From an uncultured Alphaproteobacteria bacterium (GTDB lineage: Bacteria; Pseudomonadota; Alphaproteobacteria; CAAGCB01; CAG-977): a DNA stretch of 64,000 nt. Numbering within the stretch: position 1 is the stretch's first letter; each line of letters opens with the position of its first letter. Positions 34,527 through 45,121 of the stretch are shown here, piece by piece. The notes under the pieces were generated by a model that was not told where the DNA came from, did not search any database, and was given only the letters and a program-made list of their open reading frames with translations. The stretch is from positions 90,663-154,662 of the forward strand of contig CALXOZ010000001.1 in the NCBI GenBank assembly GCA_944390195.1, written 5' to 3'. Position numbers and translations under genes: made by a program.

Positions 34527-37139
34527 TCATTTTTTTTCAGAATCAGGATCTACATTTTCTTGAGGCAATACTTTAGGTACTTTTACTTGAACAAATCCAG
34601 ATGCTTTTGATATTTTAATCATTGGTGGAATTTTAGGCATCCCTCTCATCAAAGGTATTTTGATTTTATGAGAAGAATTTTCTTTTTTTAGCAAAGAATT
34701 ATTTTCTTCAATTTCGTTTTCCTTTTCAGAAGATTTTTCTTCCTCATTCAAAGGCAAAACTTCACTGTCTTCAACACGGACATCTTCCTCTTGAACGATT
34801 ACGGTTTCCCCTTCTTCGTTCTCCCCGTCAAAAGGTTTTTCTTCCTCTTCCAAAGGTAAAACTTCATTGTCCTCAACACGGACATCTTCCTCTTGAACGA
34901 CTACGGTTTCCCCTTCTTCGTTCTCCCCGTCAGAAGGTTTTTCTTCCTCTTCCAAAGGTAAAACTTCATTGTCCTCAACACGGACATCTTCCTCTTGAAC
35001 GATTACAGTTTCATCTTCTCCGTTTTCCTTTTCAGAAGATTTTTCTTCCTCATTCAAAGGCAAAACTTCACTGTCCTCAACACGGACATCTTCCTCTTGA
35101 ACAATTACAGTTTCATCTTCTCCGTTTTCCTTTTCAGAAGATTTTTCTTCCTCATTCAAAGGCAAAACTTCACTGTCTTCAACACGGACATCTTCCTCTT
35201 GAACGATTAAGGTTTCATCTTCTCCGTTTTCCTTTTCAGAAGATTTTTCTTCCTCATTCAAAGGCAAAACTTCACTGTCCTCAACATGGACATCTTCCTC
35301 TTGAACGATTAAGGTTTCATCTTTTTCCTTTTCCGCTGTTTTTGGCAAATCCGATTTAACAGATGGAGTAAAGGTATCTTCCGCCATATCATTATACAAA
35401 GAATTTAAAGAAATCCCTTTTTTCTTGGGTTCTTCTTTCTCTTCCTCCAAGGAAGGCTCAGAAACGGCAAGCGGAGAGCTTAATTTGATAAATCCCGTTT
35501 TTGGCAAATCGTTTGTTTTATTTTTTAAAATCGGTTTTTCAGGCGGTTTAAAATAATACAAAGGCTCGGATTCCGCTTTTGTAATATCCCCTCCTTCAGG
35601 TTTTGGAAAATCTTTGTTCGGACCGTTTTTATCGTAAATCACCACTTGATTACGACCGTTTTCCTTAGCCGCATATAAAGCTTCATCAGACATTTTAAGC
35701 AGTTCTGTAATGTCATCCGTCATAGATGAAGAAACCAAACCGATACTTACAGTAAATTGAACATCTTGATCTTGTTCATTTTTTACAACCAGTTTGGAAA
35801 TTTTAATTCTTAAACGTTCCGCAACACGAATACCGTTTTCTATTGTCGCATCAGGCAACAAAACAACAAATTCCTCCCCTCCGAAACGGGCAACAATATC
35901 AGACTCACGCAAAGTTCTACGACAACAATCCGCTAACGCCTGTAAAACAATATCTCCAACGGCATGCCCATGCGTATCATTGACTTTTTTAAAATGATCG
36001 GCATCAATCATTAACAAACAAAAACTATGACCATACCGACGGGAACGTTGTACTTCATTTTTAGCCAGCTCTTCAAATTGCCGGCGATTATAGCATTTTG
36101 TCAACGGATCTTTTGTCGCTTGATCAAACAATCTTAATTCTTTTTTCTTTCTGTCCGTAATATTTTGAAAAGCCATATACAAAGCTATTTCATATTCAAA
36201 ATCGATCACACGAGCCGACAACAACAACCAAAACGGTTCCCCTTTTCTGGGCTTTACCAAGAATTCAAAATCATCAACGACCGGATGTTTTTCAAGTTGA
36301 GCCAACAACTCCGCTCTTTTAGCCGGTTCTGCAAAATAATCGACTGTTTTAAAATTACCGGGATGCTTCACATCTAATCCGAACAAAGCTCCCGCCTTAT
36401 TATTAATTAACATCAATTGATCGTCTTTCAATCTGGAAATGACAATCGGGAAAGGAGACATCTGAATCATCAAACGCAAACGTGCTTTACTTTCTTCCGC
36501 CTGCTGTTCCAAAGTATCGAATTGATGAGCCATTAAATTATTTGAAATCAAAATCCAACCGCACATCACCGCAATATACAAAAACGTTTCAAATGCCGGA
36601 GAAAGTAAGCTTTGCCCCCAAGACATTAACGATAATAAATTATAGAGGACTAAAAAGACACAAAGCCAACCGGTAATCACAAAACCGATTGAACTTTTCA
36701 ACGTTTTTCTGCGCCACAAAGATGTTGCCAAAAACGCATATCCCAATGTTGAAAACGCCAAAGACAAAGTCAACGAACCGGCATCGCGTGTGATAATAAC
36801 AACATACCAGCTCCAGACAAGCGCAAGCAAGCAAGCGGATATAATTAAATTTTTGCTGACAACGTTTACAGCTTTAAAGCTCATACTGCCGGCAATCAAG
36901 AAAATTGCAGAAAACAGATGAAACAGCAACAAACAAAAATAATAAATTTTCTGAGGCATAACGCCAAATGCAAAAACCTGCAATTTTGCTAAAAAGATAA
37001 ATAAAAATCCCCAAAAAACAAAACGCATTGCTTTTGAAAGATCTTTCATTCCTTTTAAATACTGTAAAGTCGCCAATACACCGATTAAGCTGAGCAACAT
37101 CGGGATAAGGCCTGTGGTCGAAGTCAATATTGTTTCCAT
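34527..37139 (-). CDS. Membrane diguanylate cyclase with PAS and GGDEF domains and a long acidic repeat tail
   Basis: 870 residues. Residues 1-205 hold about seven membrane segments; a PAS domain follows (about 222-330) and then GGDEF (about 340-470). The active motif is GGEEF (420-424) and the product-inhibition site RxxD is present as RESD (411-414), five residues upstream, so the enzyme should make c-di-GMP and be feedback-controlled. No EAL domain. From about residue 480 the chain is disordered and acidic, and residues 607-810 consist of six 34-residue repeats (separate entry); the last 60 residues become basic and proline-rich. The tail is not part of the usual architecture. Divergent from an unknown membrane-protein gene. 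Confidence 0.93.
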   Translation of the reverse strand: METILTSTTGLIPMLLSLIGVLATLQYLKGMKDLSKAMRFVFWGFLFIFLAKLQVFAFGVMPQKIYYFCLLLFHLFSAIFLIAGSMSFKAVNVVSKNLIISACLLALVWSWYVVIITRDAGSLTLSLAFSTLGYAFLATSLWRRKTLKSSIGFVITGWLCVFLVLYNLLSLMSWGQSLLSPAFETFLYIAVMCGWILISNNLMAHQFDTLEQQAEESKARLRLMIQMSPFPIVISRLKDDQLMLINNKAGALFGLDVKHPGNFKTVDYFAEPAKRAELLAQLEKHPVVDDFEFLVKPRKGEPFWLLLSARVIDFEYEIALYMAFQNITDRKKKELRLFDQATKDPLTKCYNRRQFEELAKNEVQRSRRYGHSFCLLMIDADHFKKVNDTHGHAVGDIVLQALADCCRRTLRESDIVARFGGEEFVVLLPDATIENGIRVAERLRIKISKLVVKNEQDQDVQFTVSIGLVSSSMTDDITELLKMSDEALYAAKENGRNQVVIYDKNGPNKDFPKPEGGDITKAESEPLYYFKPPEKPILKNKTNDLPKTGFIKLSSPLAVSEPSLEEEKEEPKKKGISLNSLYNDMAEDTFTPSVKSDLPKTAEKEKDETLIVQEEDVHVEDSEVLPLNEEEKSSEKENGEDETLIVQEEDVRVEDSEVLPLNEEEKSSEKENGEDETVIVQEEDVRVEDSEVLPLNEEEKSSEKENGEDETVIVQEEDVRVEDNEVLPLEEEEKPSDGENEEGETVVVQEEDVRVEDNEVLPLEEEEKPFDGENEEGETVIVQEEDVRVEDSEVLPLNEEEKSSEKENEIEENNSLLKKENSSHKIKIPLMRGMPKIPPMIKISKASGFVQVKVPKVLPQENVDPDSEKK
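34710..35321 (-). repeat. Six tandem 102-bp repeats within the GGDEF gene
   Basis: Six contiguous in-frame copies of a 102-bp unit, each encoding 34 residues of the type ETxIVQEEDVRVEDSEVLP followed by a Glu/Lys/Ser-rich half. Copies 1-3 and 6 carry LNEEEKSSEKEN; copies 4 and 5 carry LEEEEKPxDGEN. Near identity at DNA level points to recent expansion. Confidence 0.97.
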
Positions 37140-37252
37140 GTCGTTTCCATAATGAAAAAAAATGTTCTTTTCATATTATTTATAGTATATTGCTCTTGCA
37201 GAGCAAAGACGAATTTGTCATAACTTAAAAAAAACATTGCTTGAGGAATGGC

Positions 37253-38491
37253 ATGGTTCAAGATGAATTATCTCAAAACACCGATTTAGACGAATTGGAA
37301 AACCTATCAGATAACGAAGAAAAAATTGAAAAACGACGTCTTCGTCCGCTTTCCACGTTTTTTGAACTTGATGTTTCACATCGCCCGACTCAAGCGAAAG
37401 ACCGTATTTCCAAAAAACGTATTTGGCGCGGTGTTTTTTTGGGATTTTTATTAATATTGTTGGGGTTTGTTTCGGATTTTGAAAACACAAATGATTTCAT
37501 GTTTTCTCAAATCGACACTTTTCCATTGACAAATAAAGGAAATTCTTTTTCAGCCTCATGGTTGTTCGTCGGTCTGGGATTATTTCTGATGGCAACACGC
37601 GCAATGATGCTGTTTTACTGGAGGGACTTTTTCATCGGACACAAGTTTGCTGCCGTCGTTATTCAAAAGCCCTTTGAACACAGTACAAGAATGGCGGATT
37701 CCCTGAGTGAATATTTAGGCGTGCGTTATCGTACCAGAGTTATAAATGTTTTAGGATTAACCTCTTACACGCAACATATTATCGACCTGCAGCACCCTAA
37801 TGAAACAAAGACAATCCTACTGTATGTCAGCAAAAATGGTGAAAACATTTCTAAAAAATGGGAAGAATTGGCTCGTCAAATGCAAATGCCCGCTTTGTTC
37901 AATACGGCAAACGGCATCATTGAAATTCCTTTGGAAGACATACAAAAAGCTTTACCGGAACTTTTAAAAGAAGGGAAAGTACCTGTTTGTAAAGAAAATT
38001 TACAAAATATCCCTAAACACTTTAATATTGTTGAAAATCAGGACTTTTGCCAAATCGACCCGAATATACGGGACAGCGCCTTTTCCGTTTTTTCAGGCAT
38101 TTTGTGCTTTTGTACATTTTTTTCAATTTTATTCTTTGGTTTTGTCTTCCATTTGACAATCACATATTTGCCCGTTGTCTTGATAGCTTTAATCCTTTTT
38201 GTTCTTATTCCTCTGGCGTTATTTTTCAGACGTAAAAGGATTGTCATTTCATCTGAAGGCATTCGCATAAAATCACGTTGGTTGTTTTTCCCGTCATTGG
38301 GTTTTCTCATAAAACCCGAAGAACTGGAATATATTTATGTTGTCCGCGGCACCTATAATCTGAAACACACTCTTATCATCGGAGCCGACGGACAAACAAG
38401 TCATATCGGGCGCGGATTACCTAAAGAAGATCTGGAATGGTTGCGCAACTTTATCAATGTAAAAATCGACCATTTCATTTGCCGTCATTAA
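37253..38491 (+). CDS. Membrane protein of unknown function
   Basis: 412 residues, not recognised. An acidic N-terminus (about 1-40) is followed by two membrane segments (about 58-75 and 98-120), a soluble domain of about 150 residues, two closely spaced membrane segments (about 275-320) and a C-terminal domain of about 90 residues resembling a small PH-like fold ([13 protein letters not shown], then [13 protein letters not shown]). ATG at 37253 chosen for GAGG six bases upstream. Divergent from the GGDEF gene with about 110 bp between; its last 17 bp overlap the end of mnmG tail to tail. Confidence 0.8.
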   Translation: MVQDELSQNTDLDELENLSDNEEKIEKRRLRPLSTFFELDVSHRPTQAKDRISKKRIWRGVFLGFLLILLGFVSDFENTNDFMFSQIDTFPLTNKGNSFSASWLFVGLGLFLMATRAMMLFYWRDFFIGHKFAAVVIQKPFEHSTRMADSLSEYLGVRYRTRVINVLGLTSYTQHIIDLQHPNETKTILLYVSKNGENISKKWEELARQMQMPALFNTANGIIEIPLEDIQKALPELLKEGKVPVCKENLQNIPKHFNIVENQDFCQIDPNIRDSAFSVFSGILCFCTFFSILFFGFVFHLTITYLPVVLIALILFVLIPLALFFRRKRIVISSEGIRIKSRWLFFPSLGFLIKPEELEYIYVVRGTYNLKHTLIIGADGQTSHIGRGLPKEDLEWLRNFINVKIDHFICRH

Positions 38492-40352
38492 CTTTTTTAG
38501 ATGACTTAATATACCCTAAAACAGCCGTAACTGCGGCAGGAGTTATTCCCGATATGCGGGAAGCTGCTCCTAATGTTTCGGGGCGGACTTTGTTTAATTT
38601 CATGATAACTTCATTTGATAACCCCCCGATTTTCTTATAATCCATATCCTGTGGGATTTTTAAGGCCTCGTCTTTTCTAAAAGCGATAATATCAGCTTCC
38701 TGTCGTTGCAAGTAACCACGATATTTTGCATCTATTTCTATTTGTTCAACAACATCCTGACGTGTATTTTGTAATTGTTTCCATACTTTTGCCAAGTCGT
38801 TCCAACAAATGTTTTCATAAGCCAACAAATCAAATCCAGTCCTGTATGAACCGTCTTTATTGACTTCAAAACCAAGATTTTTTAATTCTTTCGGTGTTCC
38901 TCCGACTTGTTGCAATTTTTGACGGGCTGATATCAAAGCTTTCATTTTTTCATTAAAGTAATTTTGACGTTTTTTGCCGACACATCCGATCTCAATCCCT
39001 TTTGGTGTTAAACGCATATCCGCATTATCGCAACGTAATAAAAGCCTGTATTCGGCACGGGATGTAAACATACGATAAGGTTCATCAACCCCTTTTGTCG
39101 TTAAATCGTCAATCATAACCCCCAAATAAGCGTCCGCCCTGTCAAGAGTAAATTCTTTTGACGATCCTGCTGCTTTTAATGCCGCATTAACGCCAGCCAA
39201 CAACCCCAAAGCGGCCGCCTCTTCGTATCCGGTTGTTCCATTGAGTTGTCCGGCAACAAACAATCCGGACACTTTTTTTGTTTCCAGCGTCGTTCGCATT
39301 TCCAAAGGATCAATATAATCATATTCTATGGCATATCCGGGACGGATAATACGAACATTTTCCAACCCTTTTATCGAATGGATCATAGCATCTTGGACAT
39401 CGGCAGGTAATGATGTCGATATACCATTGGGATAGACGGTATCATCATCCAAACCTTCCGGTTCCAAAAAGACATGATGGGAATCTCTTTGAGCAAACTT
39501 GACAAGTTTATCTTCAATACTGGGACAATAACGCGGACCGATTCCCTTTATCTGACCGGAAAACAAAGGAGCCCGATGCATATTGGCTCGAATGATTTCA
39601 TGTGTCGTTTTATTCGTTTGTGTAATGTAACAATCGATTTGCGGTGTTGTGATTTCGCTGTCCAAAAATGAAAACGGCTTCGGATCAAGATCCCCTTGCT
39701 GGCGTTGAACACAATCGTAATTGATTGTTTTCCCGTCCAAGCGAGCTGGAGTCCCTGTTTTTAAACGCCCTATGCGCAATCCAAGCCTTATTAAAAACTC
39801 CGACAAATGTTCACAAGAACGTTCTCCGACACGACCGCCAACCGTTTTATGTTCACCGACATGCATCAAACCGTTTAAAAACGTGCCGGCTGTTAAAACA
39901 ACCGATTTTGCGAAATATTTTTCACCCTCATTATCAACAACCCCTGTAACGCTCAAAGGGTTTTCTTGATAAATCAACCCTTCAACAGCTCCCTCTTTCA
40001 CTGTCAGGTTTTCATAATGCAACAATTCATCCTGCATTGCCAAACGATATAACTTCCGATCGGCTTGTGCGCGTAAACCTTGAACAGCAGGACCTTTTGA
40101 ACTGTTTAACAAACGGAACTGGATTCCCGCCCGATCGGCAATCCGCCCCATCAATCCATCCAAAGCATCGATTTCACGAACAAGATGCCCTTTTCCCAAT
40201 CCTCCGATTGCAGGGTTGCATGACATTTCCCCGATCGTTTCAATTTTATGCGTCAACAATAACGTATTCGCTCCCATACGGGCGGCTGAAGCTGCCGCTT
40301 CGCATCCGGCATGCCCCGCTCCGACAACAATGACATCAAAAATATTTTTCAT
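38475..40352 (-). CDS. mnmG: tRNA uridine-5-carboxymethylaminomethyl modification enzyme MnmG
   Basis: FAD-dependent partner of MnmE that modifies U34 of several tRNAs. FAD-binding [11 protein letters not shown] at the N-terminus, the signature [11 protein letters not shown], catalytic-region Cys in [10 protein letters not shown] context and [14 protein letters not shown] are present, and the C-terminal MnmE-binding domain is complete. I start at the ATG at 40352 (MKNIFDVI), which overlaps the mnmE stop by one base; 625 residues. The following genes rsmG-parA-parB of most relatives are not adjacent. Confidence 0.97.
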   Translation of the reverse strand: MKNIFDVIVVGAGHAGCEAAASAARMGANTLLLTHKIETIGEMSCNPAIGGLGKGHLVREIDALDGLMGRIADRAGIQFRLLNSSKGPAVQGLRAQADRKLYRLAMQDELLHYENLTVKEGAVEGLIYQENPLSVTGVVDNEGEKYFAKSVVLTAGTFLNGLMHVGEHKTVGGRVGERSCEHLSEFLIRLGLRIGRLKTGTPARLDGKTINYDCVQRQQGDLDPKPFSFLDSEITTPQIDCYITQTNKTTHEIIRANMHRAPLFSGQIKGIGPRYCPSIEDKLVKFAQRDSHHVFLEPEGLDDDTVYPNGISTSLPADVQDAMIHSIKGLENVRIIRPGYAIEYDYIDPLEMRTTLETKKVSGLFVAGQLNGTTGYEEAAALGLLAGVNAALKAAGSSKEFTLDRADAYLGVMIDDLTTKGVDEPYRMFTSRAEYRLLLRCDNADMRLTPKGIEIGCVGKKRQNYFNEKMKALISARQKLQQVGGTPKELKNLGFEVNKDGSYRTGFDLLAYENICWNDLAKVWKQLQNTRQDVVEQIEIDAKYRGYLQRQEADIIAFRKDEALKIPQDMDYKKIGGLSNEVIMKLNKVRPETLGAASRISGITPAAVTAVLGYIKSSKKVNDGK

Positions 40353-41659
40353 TACTTTCCTATACAAAAATCTTTAAAGATAACGTCCAATAATTCTTCC
40401 ACTTGAACTTGCCCCGTTATTTTTCCCAAAGAACGCATCGCCATACGCAAATCTTCGGCAGTCAACTCTATTTCTTTTATTTCTAAGGCGGAATGAAGGT
40501 ATTGCAAGCATTCTTCCAATGCTTTTCTGTGCCGCAAGCGCGTCAAAGAGGGTTCTTCGCGCAAAGACATTTGATTTTCAACAAAATCCGCCATCTTTGC
40601 TAATAAAACTTCAATTCCCTCTCCTGTTTTTGCGGAAATCCAAACATTGTTATCTTTTTGAGGCAATGTTTTATCGACTTTATTCATAACAGAAATGATT
40701 TTTTGAGGATCAATCCCTTCGATTTCACTCACATCCTGATTTACCAAAGCGTCTTTCACCCATAAAACAAGATCGGCTTGTGAAGCTTTTGCTTTTGCAC
40801 GCCGCACCCCTTCGGCTTCAATTTCCTCGTTTGTATTGCGCAACCCAGCCGTATCGGCAACGATAACAGGATACCCGTTAATATCCAAGCGGACTTCAAT
40901 AACATCCCGCGTCGTTCCCGCCGTCGAAGAAACAATAGCGACATCTCTTTGTGCCAAACGGTTCATCAAACTTGATTTTCCAGCGTTCGGAGCTCCGATA
41001 ATGGCTATTTGGAAACCATCACGCAACTTTTCCCCGCGATGACCGTCGTTCAGATGAGCCGTTATTTCAGAACTTAAATTGAATATTTTCTGATTGATTT
41101 CCTGAGAAACGCTTTCCGGTATTTCCTCTTCCGGAAAATCAATGTAGGCTTCAATCCAAGCCAGATGTTTCAACAAACAATCGTGCCAGCCTTCATAGAG
41201 CTTTGCCAAAGCACCGTTCATCTGGCGTAAAGCCTGTTTTCTTTGTTGTTCGGTTTCGGCATCAACCAAATCCGCCAAGCCTTCCGCCGCTGTCAAATCC
41301 ATTTTTGAATTTTCAACGGCTCTACGGGTGAATTCCCCGCGTTCGGCAGGGCGAAAATTTTCCAACGAAGAAAGAGTGTTTAAAACAGAAGACATAATGG
41401 CTTTTCCGCCATGAATTTGAAATTCGACAACATCTTCCCCCGTAAAACTGTTCGGAGACGGAAAATATAAAACCAGCCCGTTGTCAATAACCGTTCCCGT
41501 CAATGTCCGGATGGAACAAAAAACGGCTTGTCTGGGAACAATTTTTTTGACAGTTGTCATCTTTTTCATTGCTTCGACAGCCAGAGGTCCTGAAATACGG
41601 ACAATAGCGACTCCAGCTTTTCCTTGAGCAGTCGCCGGTGAAAATATCGTTGCTTTCAT
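40352..41659 (-). CDS. mnmE: tRNA modification GTPase MnmE
   Basis: K+-activated GTPase acting with MnmG in cmnm5U34 synthesis. N-terminal folate-binding domain, central G domain with GAPNAGKSS (G1), DTAGLRN (G3) and NKVD (G4), and the C-terminal CIGK motif with the catalytic Cys. 435 residues, normal. Directly upstream of mnmG. Confidence 0.97.
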   Translation of the reverse strand: MKATIFSPATAQGKAGVAIVRISGPLAVEAMKKMTTVKKIVPRQAVFCSIRTLTGTVIDNGLVLYFPSPNSFTGEDVVEFQIHGGKAIMSSVLNTLSSLENFRPAERGEFTRRAVENSKMDLTAAEGLADLVDAETEQQRKQALRQMNGALAKLYEGWHDCLLKHLAWIEAYIDFPEEEIPESVSQEINQKIFNLSSEITAHLNDGHRGEKLRDGFQIAIIGAPNAGKSSLMNRLAQRDVAIVSSTAGTTRDVIEVRLDINGYPVIVADTAGLRNTNEEIEAEGVRRAKAKASQADLVLWVKDALVNQDVSEIEGIDPQKIISVMNKVDKTLPQKDNNVWISAKTGEGIEVLLAKMADFVENQMSLREEPSLTRLRHRKALEECLQYLHSALEIKEIELTAEDLRMAMRSLGKITGQVQVEELLDVIFKDFCIGK

Positions 41660-41693
41660 TTTTATCCCCTAAAAAATATTCCTGCCTGTCTTA

Positions 41694-42212
41694 TCACGAT
41701 CGATTTCTTTTTAAAAGAATATAAAAAGCTCCGTCTCCGCCGTCTTTGGGTTTTGCCAAACAAAAGGACAATACAAGACTTCGGATTTCCGCCGAATTCA
41801 TCCAACGAGGCACTTCAGCTTTCAAGACTCCTCTTCCCAAAAAACCGCCCTTTCCCGTAATCAACAGCAAACAACGCGCATGACGTTCATATTGTTCGTA
41901 AATAAATTTTTTCAACGCTTCAAAACCGCTTTCCAAAGTGTACCCGTGCAAATCCAAAATAGCATTCACGGGCATTTCTCCATTTTTGAACCGGTATCCT
42001 GTTTTTCTATCCATTGCATGGATATCCCCTTCATTTAAAACGTCATTAACAGAATAATCTAAAAAAAGATCTTGACGAAGGGGTTTTACATCTAGTGTCA
42101 ATTTTTTGCGTAAAGAAATATGAGTATTTTTTTTTACAAAAGGTTTTTTGGAGTTGAGTGGTTTCACCGTTTCAATCAACGCGTTCCACAGATCCATATC
42201 GTCTTCATTCAT
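41694..42212 (-). CDS. Smr domain protein
   Basis: 172 residues. A charged N-terminal half is followed by a C-terminal Smr domain with the two hallmark motifs LDLHGYT and ITGKGG, associated with nuclease or nicking activity and, in recent work on SmrB, with cleavage of mRNA at collided ribosomes. In Alphaproteobacteria this short Smr protein is commonly beside mltA, as here. Overlaps the upstream unknown gene by 8 bp. Confidence 0.92.
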   Translation of the reverse strand: MNEDDMDLWNALIETVKPLNSKKPFVKKNTHISLRKKLTLDVKPLRQDLFLDYSVNDVLNEGDIHAMDRKTGYRFKNGEMPVNAILDLHGYTLESGFEALKKFIYEQYERHARCLLLITGKGGFLGRGVLKAEVPRWMNSAEIRSLVLSFCLAKPKDGGDGAFYILLKRNRS

Positions 42213-42693
42213 TTTTTATTTCTTCCATATTTTTTAAAACGAGGTCGGAAAAATATGTTTGTGTAAATTTTTTCCAATCTCCTATAGGGGCTTGACAGAA
42301 ATAACGCGGATCAGCGGTTAAAACAATAGAAAATCCTCCATAATTCCAAGCAAATAAAAATTGTTCAAAACCGAAAATAAGTTGTTTGAGGACTCTGTTA
42401 CACACAAAGGGTTCCAAAAAATAAGGCATCAAGCAGACGTAACCGATACAAAAAACCATTAACACGACTGTCCCGACAATCAAACTGTCTGTAAACATCA
42501 ACAACAAAGACAATGCTATAATCAATAAAAGAGGCGGTAAATTTTCCCATGGATTAAAAAAAGGGGAGTTAAATTTGTTTAAATATTTGAAATTGATTTT
42601 CACAAACGCTTTTTTTTCAATCAAAGCCCTTTTCAATCCTTGAAAAACAAAGATATCCGTCTGAAATTGTTTTGATAAATAATCAATGTGCAT
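42205..42693 (-). CDS. Small membrane protein of unknown function
   Basis: 162 residues, not recognised. Two hydrophobic segments (about 53-68 and 72-95) separate a basic N-terminal part from a C-terminal part of about 65 residues with many aromatic residues. Sits between mltA and smr, overlapping both (11 bp and 8 bp), so it is translated with them. A role in the cell envelope is only suggested by context. Confidence 0.78.
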   Translation of the reverse strand: MHIDYLSKQFQTDIFVFQGLKRALIEKKAFVKINFKYLNKFNSPFFNPWENLPPLLLIIALSLLLMFTDSLIVGTVVLMVFCIGYVCLMPYFLEPFVCNRVLKQLIFGFEQFLFAWNYGGFSIVLTADPRYFCQAPIGDWKKFTQTYFSDLVLKNMEEIKNE

Positions 42694-43864
42694 AAGAAAG
42701 ACTCTGATTTTTTTCTTTTGGCAGCAACATGAAATAAGATCCGTAACTTTTCATTCGCCCCGCCATTTCCAAAGCTTTTTCTCCATTTCCCCAAAAGAAA
42801 TCGCCTCTGACAGGTCCTTTTATGGCACTTCCGGTGTCCTGAGCAGTCATCAAACGGTTTAAAGATGTTCCATCAGGACTTTTGGTTTGCAACCAAAGAA
42901 AACTTCCCAAAGGAATATAAGACGGATCAACAGCCAGACTTCTTCCGGCTGTCAAGGGAACGCCCAAAGATCCGACAGCTCCAGTTTTTTCCATTTTTTT
43001 AAAAAAGATGTATCTATCATTTTCCTGCATTAATTCTTTCGCTTCTTTCGGATGAGCAATCAACCATTTTTTTATTTCAGCCATCGTATAGACACCTTTT
43101 TTCAGTAATCCCTTACGCGCCATAATACTGCCAATTCCTGTAAAAGGATGTCCGTTGTTTCCTGCATACCCTATCCCGATTTTATTTCCGTCAGGCAATT
43201 TCAAAACACCGGATCCTTGGATTTGTAAAACAAATAACTCGGCCGGTTCTTTGACCCATGCAATGATTTCCGCAGGCATCGTTGTTTCAGGATCTTCTAT
43301 TTCCCTTCTTGTCAAATAGGGTTTCACATCTTTGTTTTCCAAACGTCCGAAAATAATCTCCCCTTTATATTTAGGATTGAAATCTCCTAAATTAATGCGA
43401 AAGATATCATCCGGCAAAGCGTAAACGGGAACATCATATTCTTGTGTTTTAACAAGAGACCCTTCAATTTCCGGTTCATAATACCCTGTAAACACGCCTG
43501 ACATTTTATGATTTACGGAAAACGGTTGCATTTCCCGTTTCAAAAAAGAGCGTAATTGATGATCGTCAAAAAACGGAGTTTCCTTTAATTTTTTACAAAA
43601 AGTCTGCCATTGGATATACCGTTTTTCTAAAACGATACATGATTTTTCCAATGCTGGAAGAGCATTGGAAATTTGATCATCATCAAACCCCTCCAATTGA
43701 CTGAAGTCAACAGGAATTAAAATTAAATCAGCAGGAATGTCATCATAAAAATTTTTAGCGATTATTTTTTCAGGGACCGATTGCAACGGAGTTTTTTTTA
43801 TCCCCCCCCAAAACCCTAAAGAAAACAATAAAATAATAATCACTAAAAAAACGACACGTTTCAT
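42683..43864 (-). CDS. mltA: Membrane-bound lytic murein transglycosylase A
   Basis: Cleaves peptidoglycan glycan strands with 1,6-anhydro product. An N-terminal membrane segment (residues 1-21) without a lipobox Cys is followed by the MltA domain: GVFTGYYEPEIEGS, FVLQIQGSGVLKLPDG, and the catalytic 3D-type end TAQDTGSAIKGPVRGDFFWG. 393 residues. ATG at 43864 overlaps the upstream gene's stop by one base (TGATG); a GTG one codon earlier is less likely. Confidence 0.95.
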   Translation of the reverse strand: MKRVVFLVIIILLFSLGFWGGIKKTPLQSVPEKIIAKNFYDDIPADLILIPVDFSQLEGFDDDQISNALPALEKSCIVLEKRYIQWQTFCKKLKETPFFDDHQLRSFLKREMQPFSVNHKMSGVFTGYYEPEIEGSLVKTQEYDVPVYALPDDIFRINLGDFNPKYKGEIIFGRLENKDVKPYLTRREIEDPETTMPAEIIAWVKEPAELFVLQIQGSGVLKLPDGNKIGIGYAGNNGHPFTGIGSIMARKGLLKKGVYTMAEIKKWLIAHPKEAKELMQENDRYIFFKKMEKTGAVGSLGVPLTAGRSLAVDPSYIPLGSFLWLQTKSPDGTSLNRLMTAQDTGSAIKGPVRGDFFWGNGEKALEMAGRMKSYGSYFMLLPKEKNQSLSYAH

Positions 43865-44565
43865 CACGCCTGTATTTTATTATGGGTGGCTGTTAAAATC
43901 CATACAGGATCGTTAGTTTTCATATTTTTACGCAATGTCCAAACATCTGTTACAGTTTCGATATAAGTCGGATTTCCGACAATGATATTTCCGTTTTCAT
44001 CTTTAACGATATTTGTTTGTTCCGTTTCAAATTCAACAGTCAATTCGACATCACTTCCCATCATTTCCGCTTTATTCAAACGGATGGCTTTAAACCCGAT
44101 CAAACTGAATTCAGCCGTTTCACGGCGTTGTTCCCGTTCATCAATAACCCGTTCAAAACTTTTATAAATATTCGGGCTTAATAAAGGTTTCAAATCGCTT
44201 TTATTCCCTTTGGCAAAAGCTAAAGCTATATATTCAAAAGCCCGTGGCGCTTTTTGCATAAAGTCGACCAAATCGAAAGAAGGATAGGTTTCTTTAATTT
44301 TTTTCAAATTTTGAATGACTTCAGAATCTTCTTCAAATCCGGCACTGGCGGATAAATCATGTTCCAACTTAGCCCCTGTTTCATTTTCAATGGTTCTATA
44401 TTCGGAAATATCAACTATTTTAGAATTCTGAGAAGACTGTTGTGTTTTATCAACAGATTCGTCAGATGAAGGACGTGTTCCTAACACGCTGCGCAACCGA
44501 TTAATCAAAAGCAAAACAATTATTCCCAAAAAGATGATGTCCAAAAATTGGAACTGTTGTGACAT
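43864..44565 (-). CDS. Tim44/TimA domain protein
   Basis: 233 residues: a short N-terminal membrane anchor (about residues 6-22), an acidic linker, then a Tim44-like domain from about residue 85 (FDLVDFMQKAPRAFEYIALAFAKGNKSDLKPLL... and the C-terminal ETVTDVWTLRKN). Alphaproteobacterial TimA is the homologue of mitochondrial Tim44; its bacterial role is unclear. Divergent from secB and followed by mltA, a conserved neighbourhood. Confidence 0.9.
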   Translation of the reverse strand: MSQQFQFLDIIFLGIIVLLLINRLRSVLGTRPSSDESVDKTQQSSQNSKIVDISEYRTIENETGAKLEHDLSASAGFEEDSEVIQNLKKIKETYPSFDLVDFMQKAPRAFEYIALAFAKGNKSDLKPLLSPNIYKSFERVIDEREQRRETAEFSLIGFKAIRLNKAEMMGSDVELTVEFETEQTNIVKDENGNIIVGNPTYIETVTDVWTLRKNMKTNDPVWILTATHNKIQA

Positions 44566-44641
44566 AATTTTTACCTTCCTTCTTTTCTTACTTATCCAAT
44601 TAAGATAAAGTATAGCAGATTTTTAATTTTGGAGAATACCT

Positions 44642-45121
44642 ATGAACGAAAATAACACTGAAAAAAGCTCTCAACAAGCTGTATCCATTGCCATCAACGC
44701 TCAATTTGTCAAAGACATCTCGTTTGAAGCCCCTCATGTTCCGCAAATATTTACGGAATTGAAATCAAATCCGGAAATAAATGTTTCCGTCGATGTTCAA
44801 GCCGGTCGGATTCAAGATACGACTTATCAAGTCAGCCTGAAGATTAAAACCGAAGCCAAAGTTCAAGACAAGGTGGCTTTTTTATGTGAAGTGGAATACG
44901 GCTGCATAGCAAACGTTCAAGTTTCCGCCGAACATATAGAACCCGTTTTGTTAATTGAAATTCCTCGTTTGCTGTTCCCGTTTGCTCGTAACATCATAGC
45001 CGATTTAACACGCGAAAGCGGTTTCCCTCCGCTTATGATCAATCCGATCGATTTTGTCGGTTTATACAACAGACGACTGGAAGAAATCAAAAAGCAGAAA
45101 GAAAAAGCCACGGTTAACTAA
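44642..45121 (+). CDS. secB: Protein-export chaperone SecB
   Basis: Tetrameric cytoplasmic chaperone that keeps secretory proteins unfolded and hands them to SecA. INAQFVKDISFEAPHVPQIF, YQVSLKIKTEAKV, CEVEYGCIANV and the SecA-contact region LLFPFARNIIADLTRESGFPPLMINPIDF are typical. 159 residues. GGAG precedes the ATG. Its last 8 bp overlap the end of dnaQ. Confidence 0.97.
   Translation: MNENNTEKSSQQAVSIAINAQFVKDISFEAPHVPQIFTELKSNPEINVSVDVQAGRIQDTTYQVSLKIKTEAKVQDKVAFLCEVEYGCIANVQVSAEHIEPVLLIEIPRLLFPFARNIIADLTRESGFPPLMINPIDFVGLYNRRLEEIKKQKEKATVN

Noticed and set aside
34710..35321. Regular repeats that could suggest a CRISPR array or satellite
   Set aside because: Units are contiguous with no spacers, a multiple of three, and in frame with a long protein; they are coding repeats.
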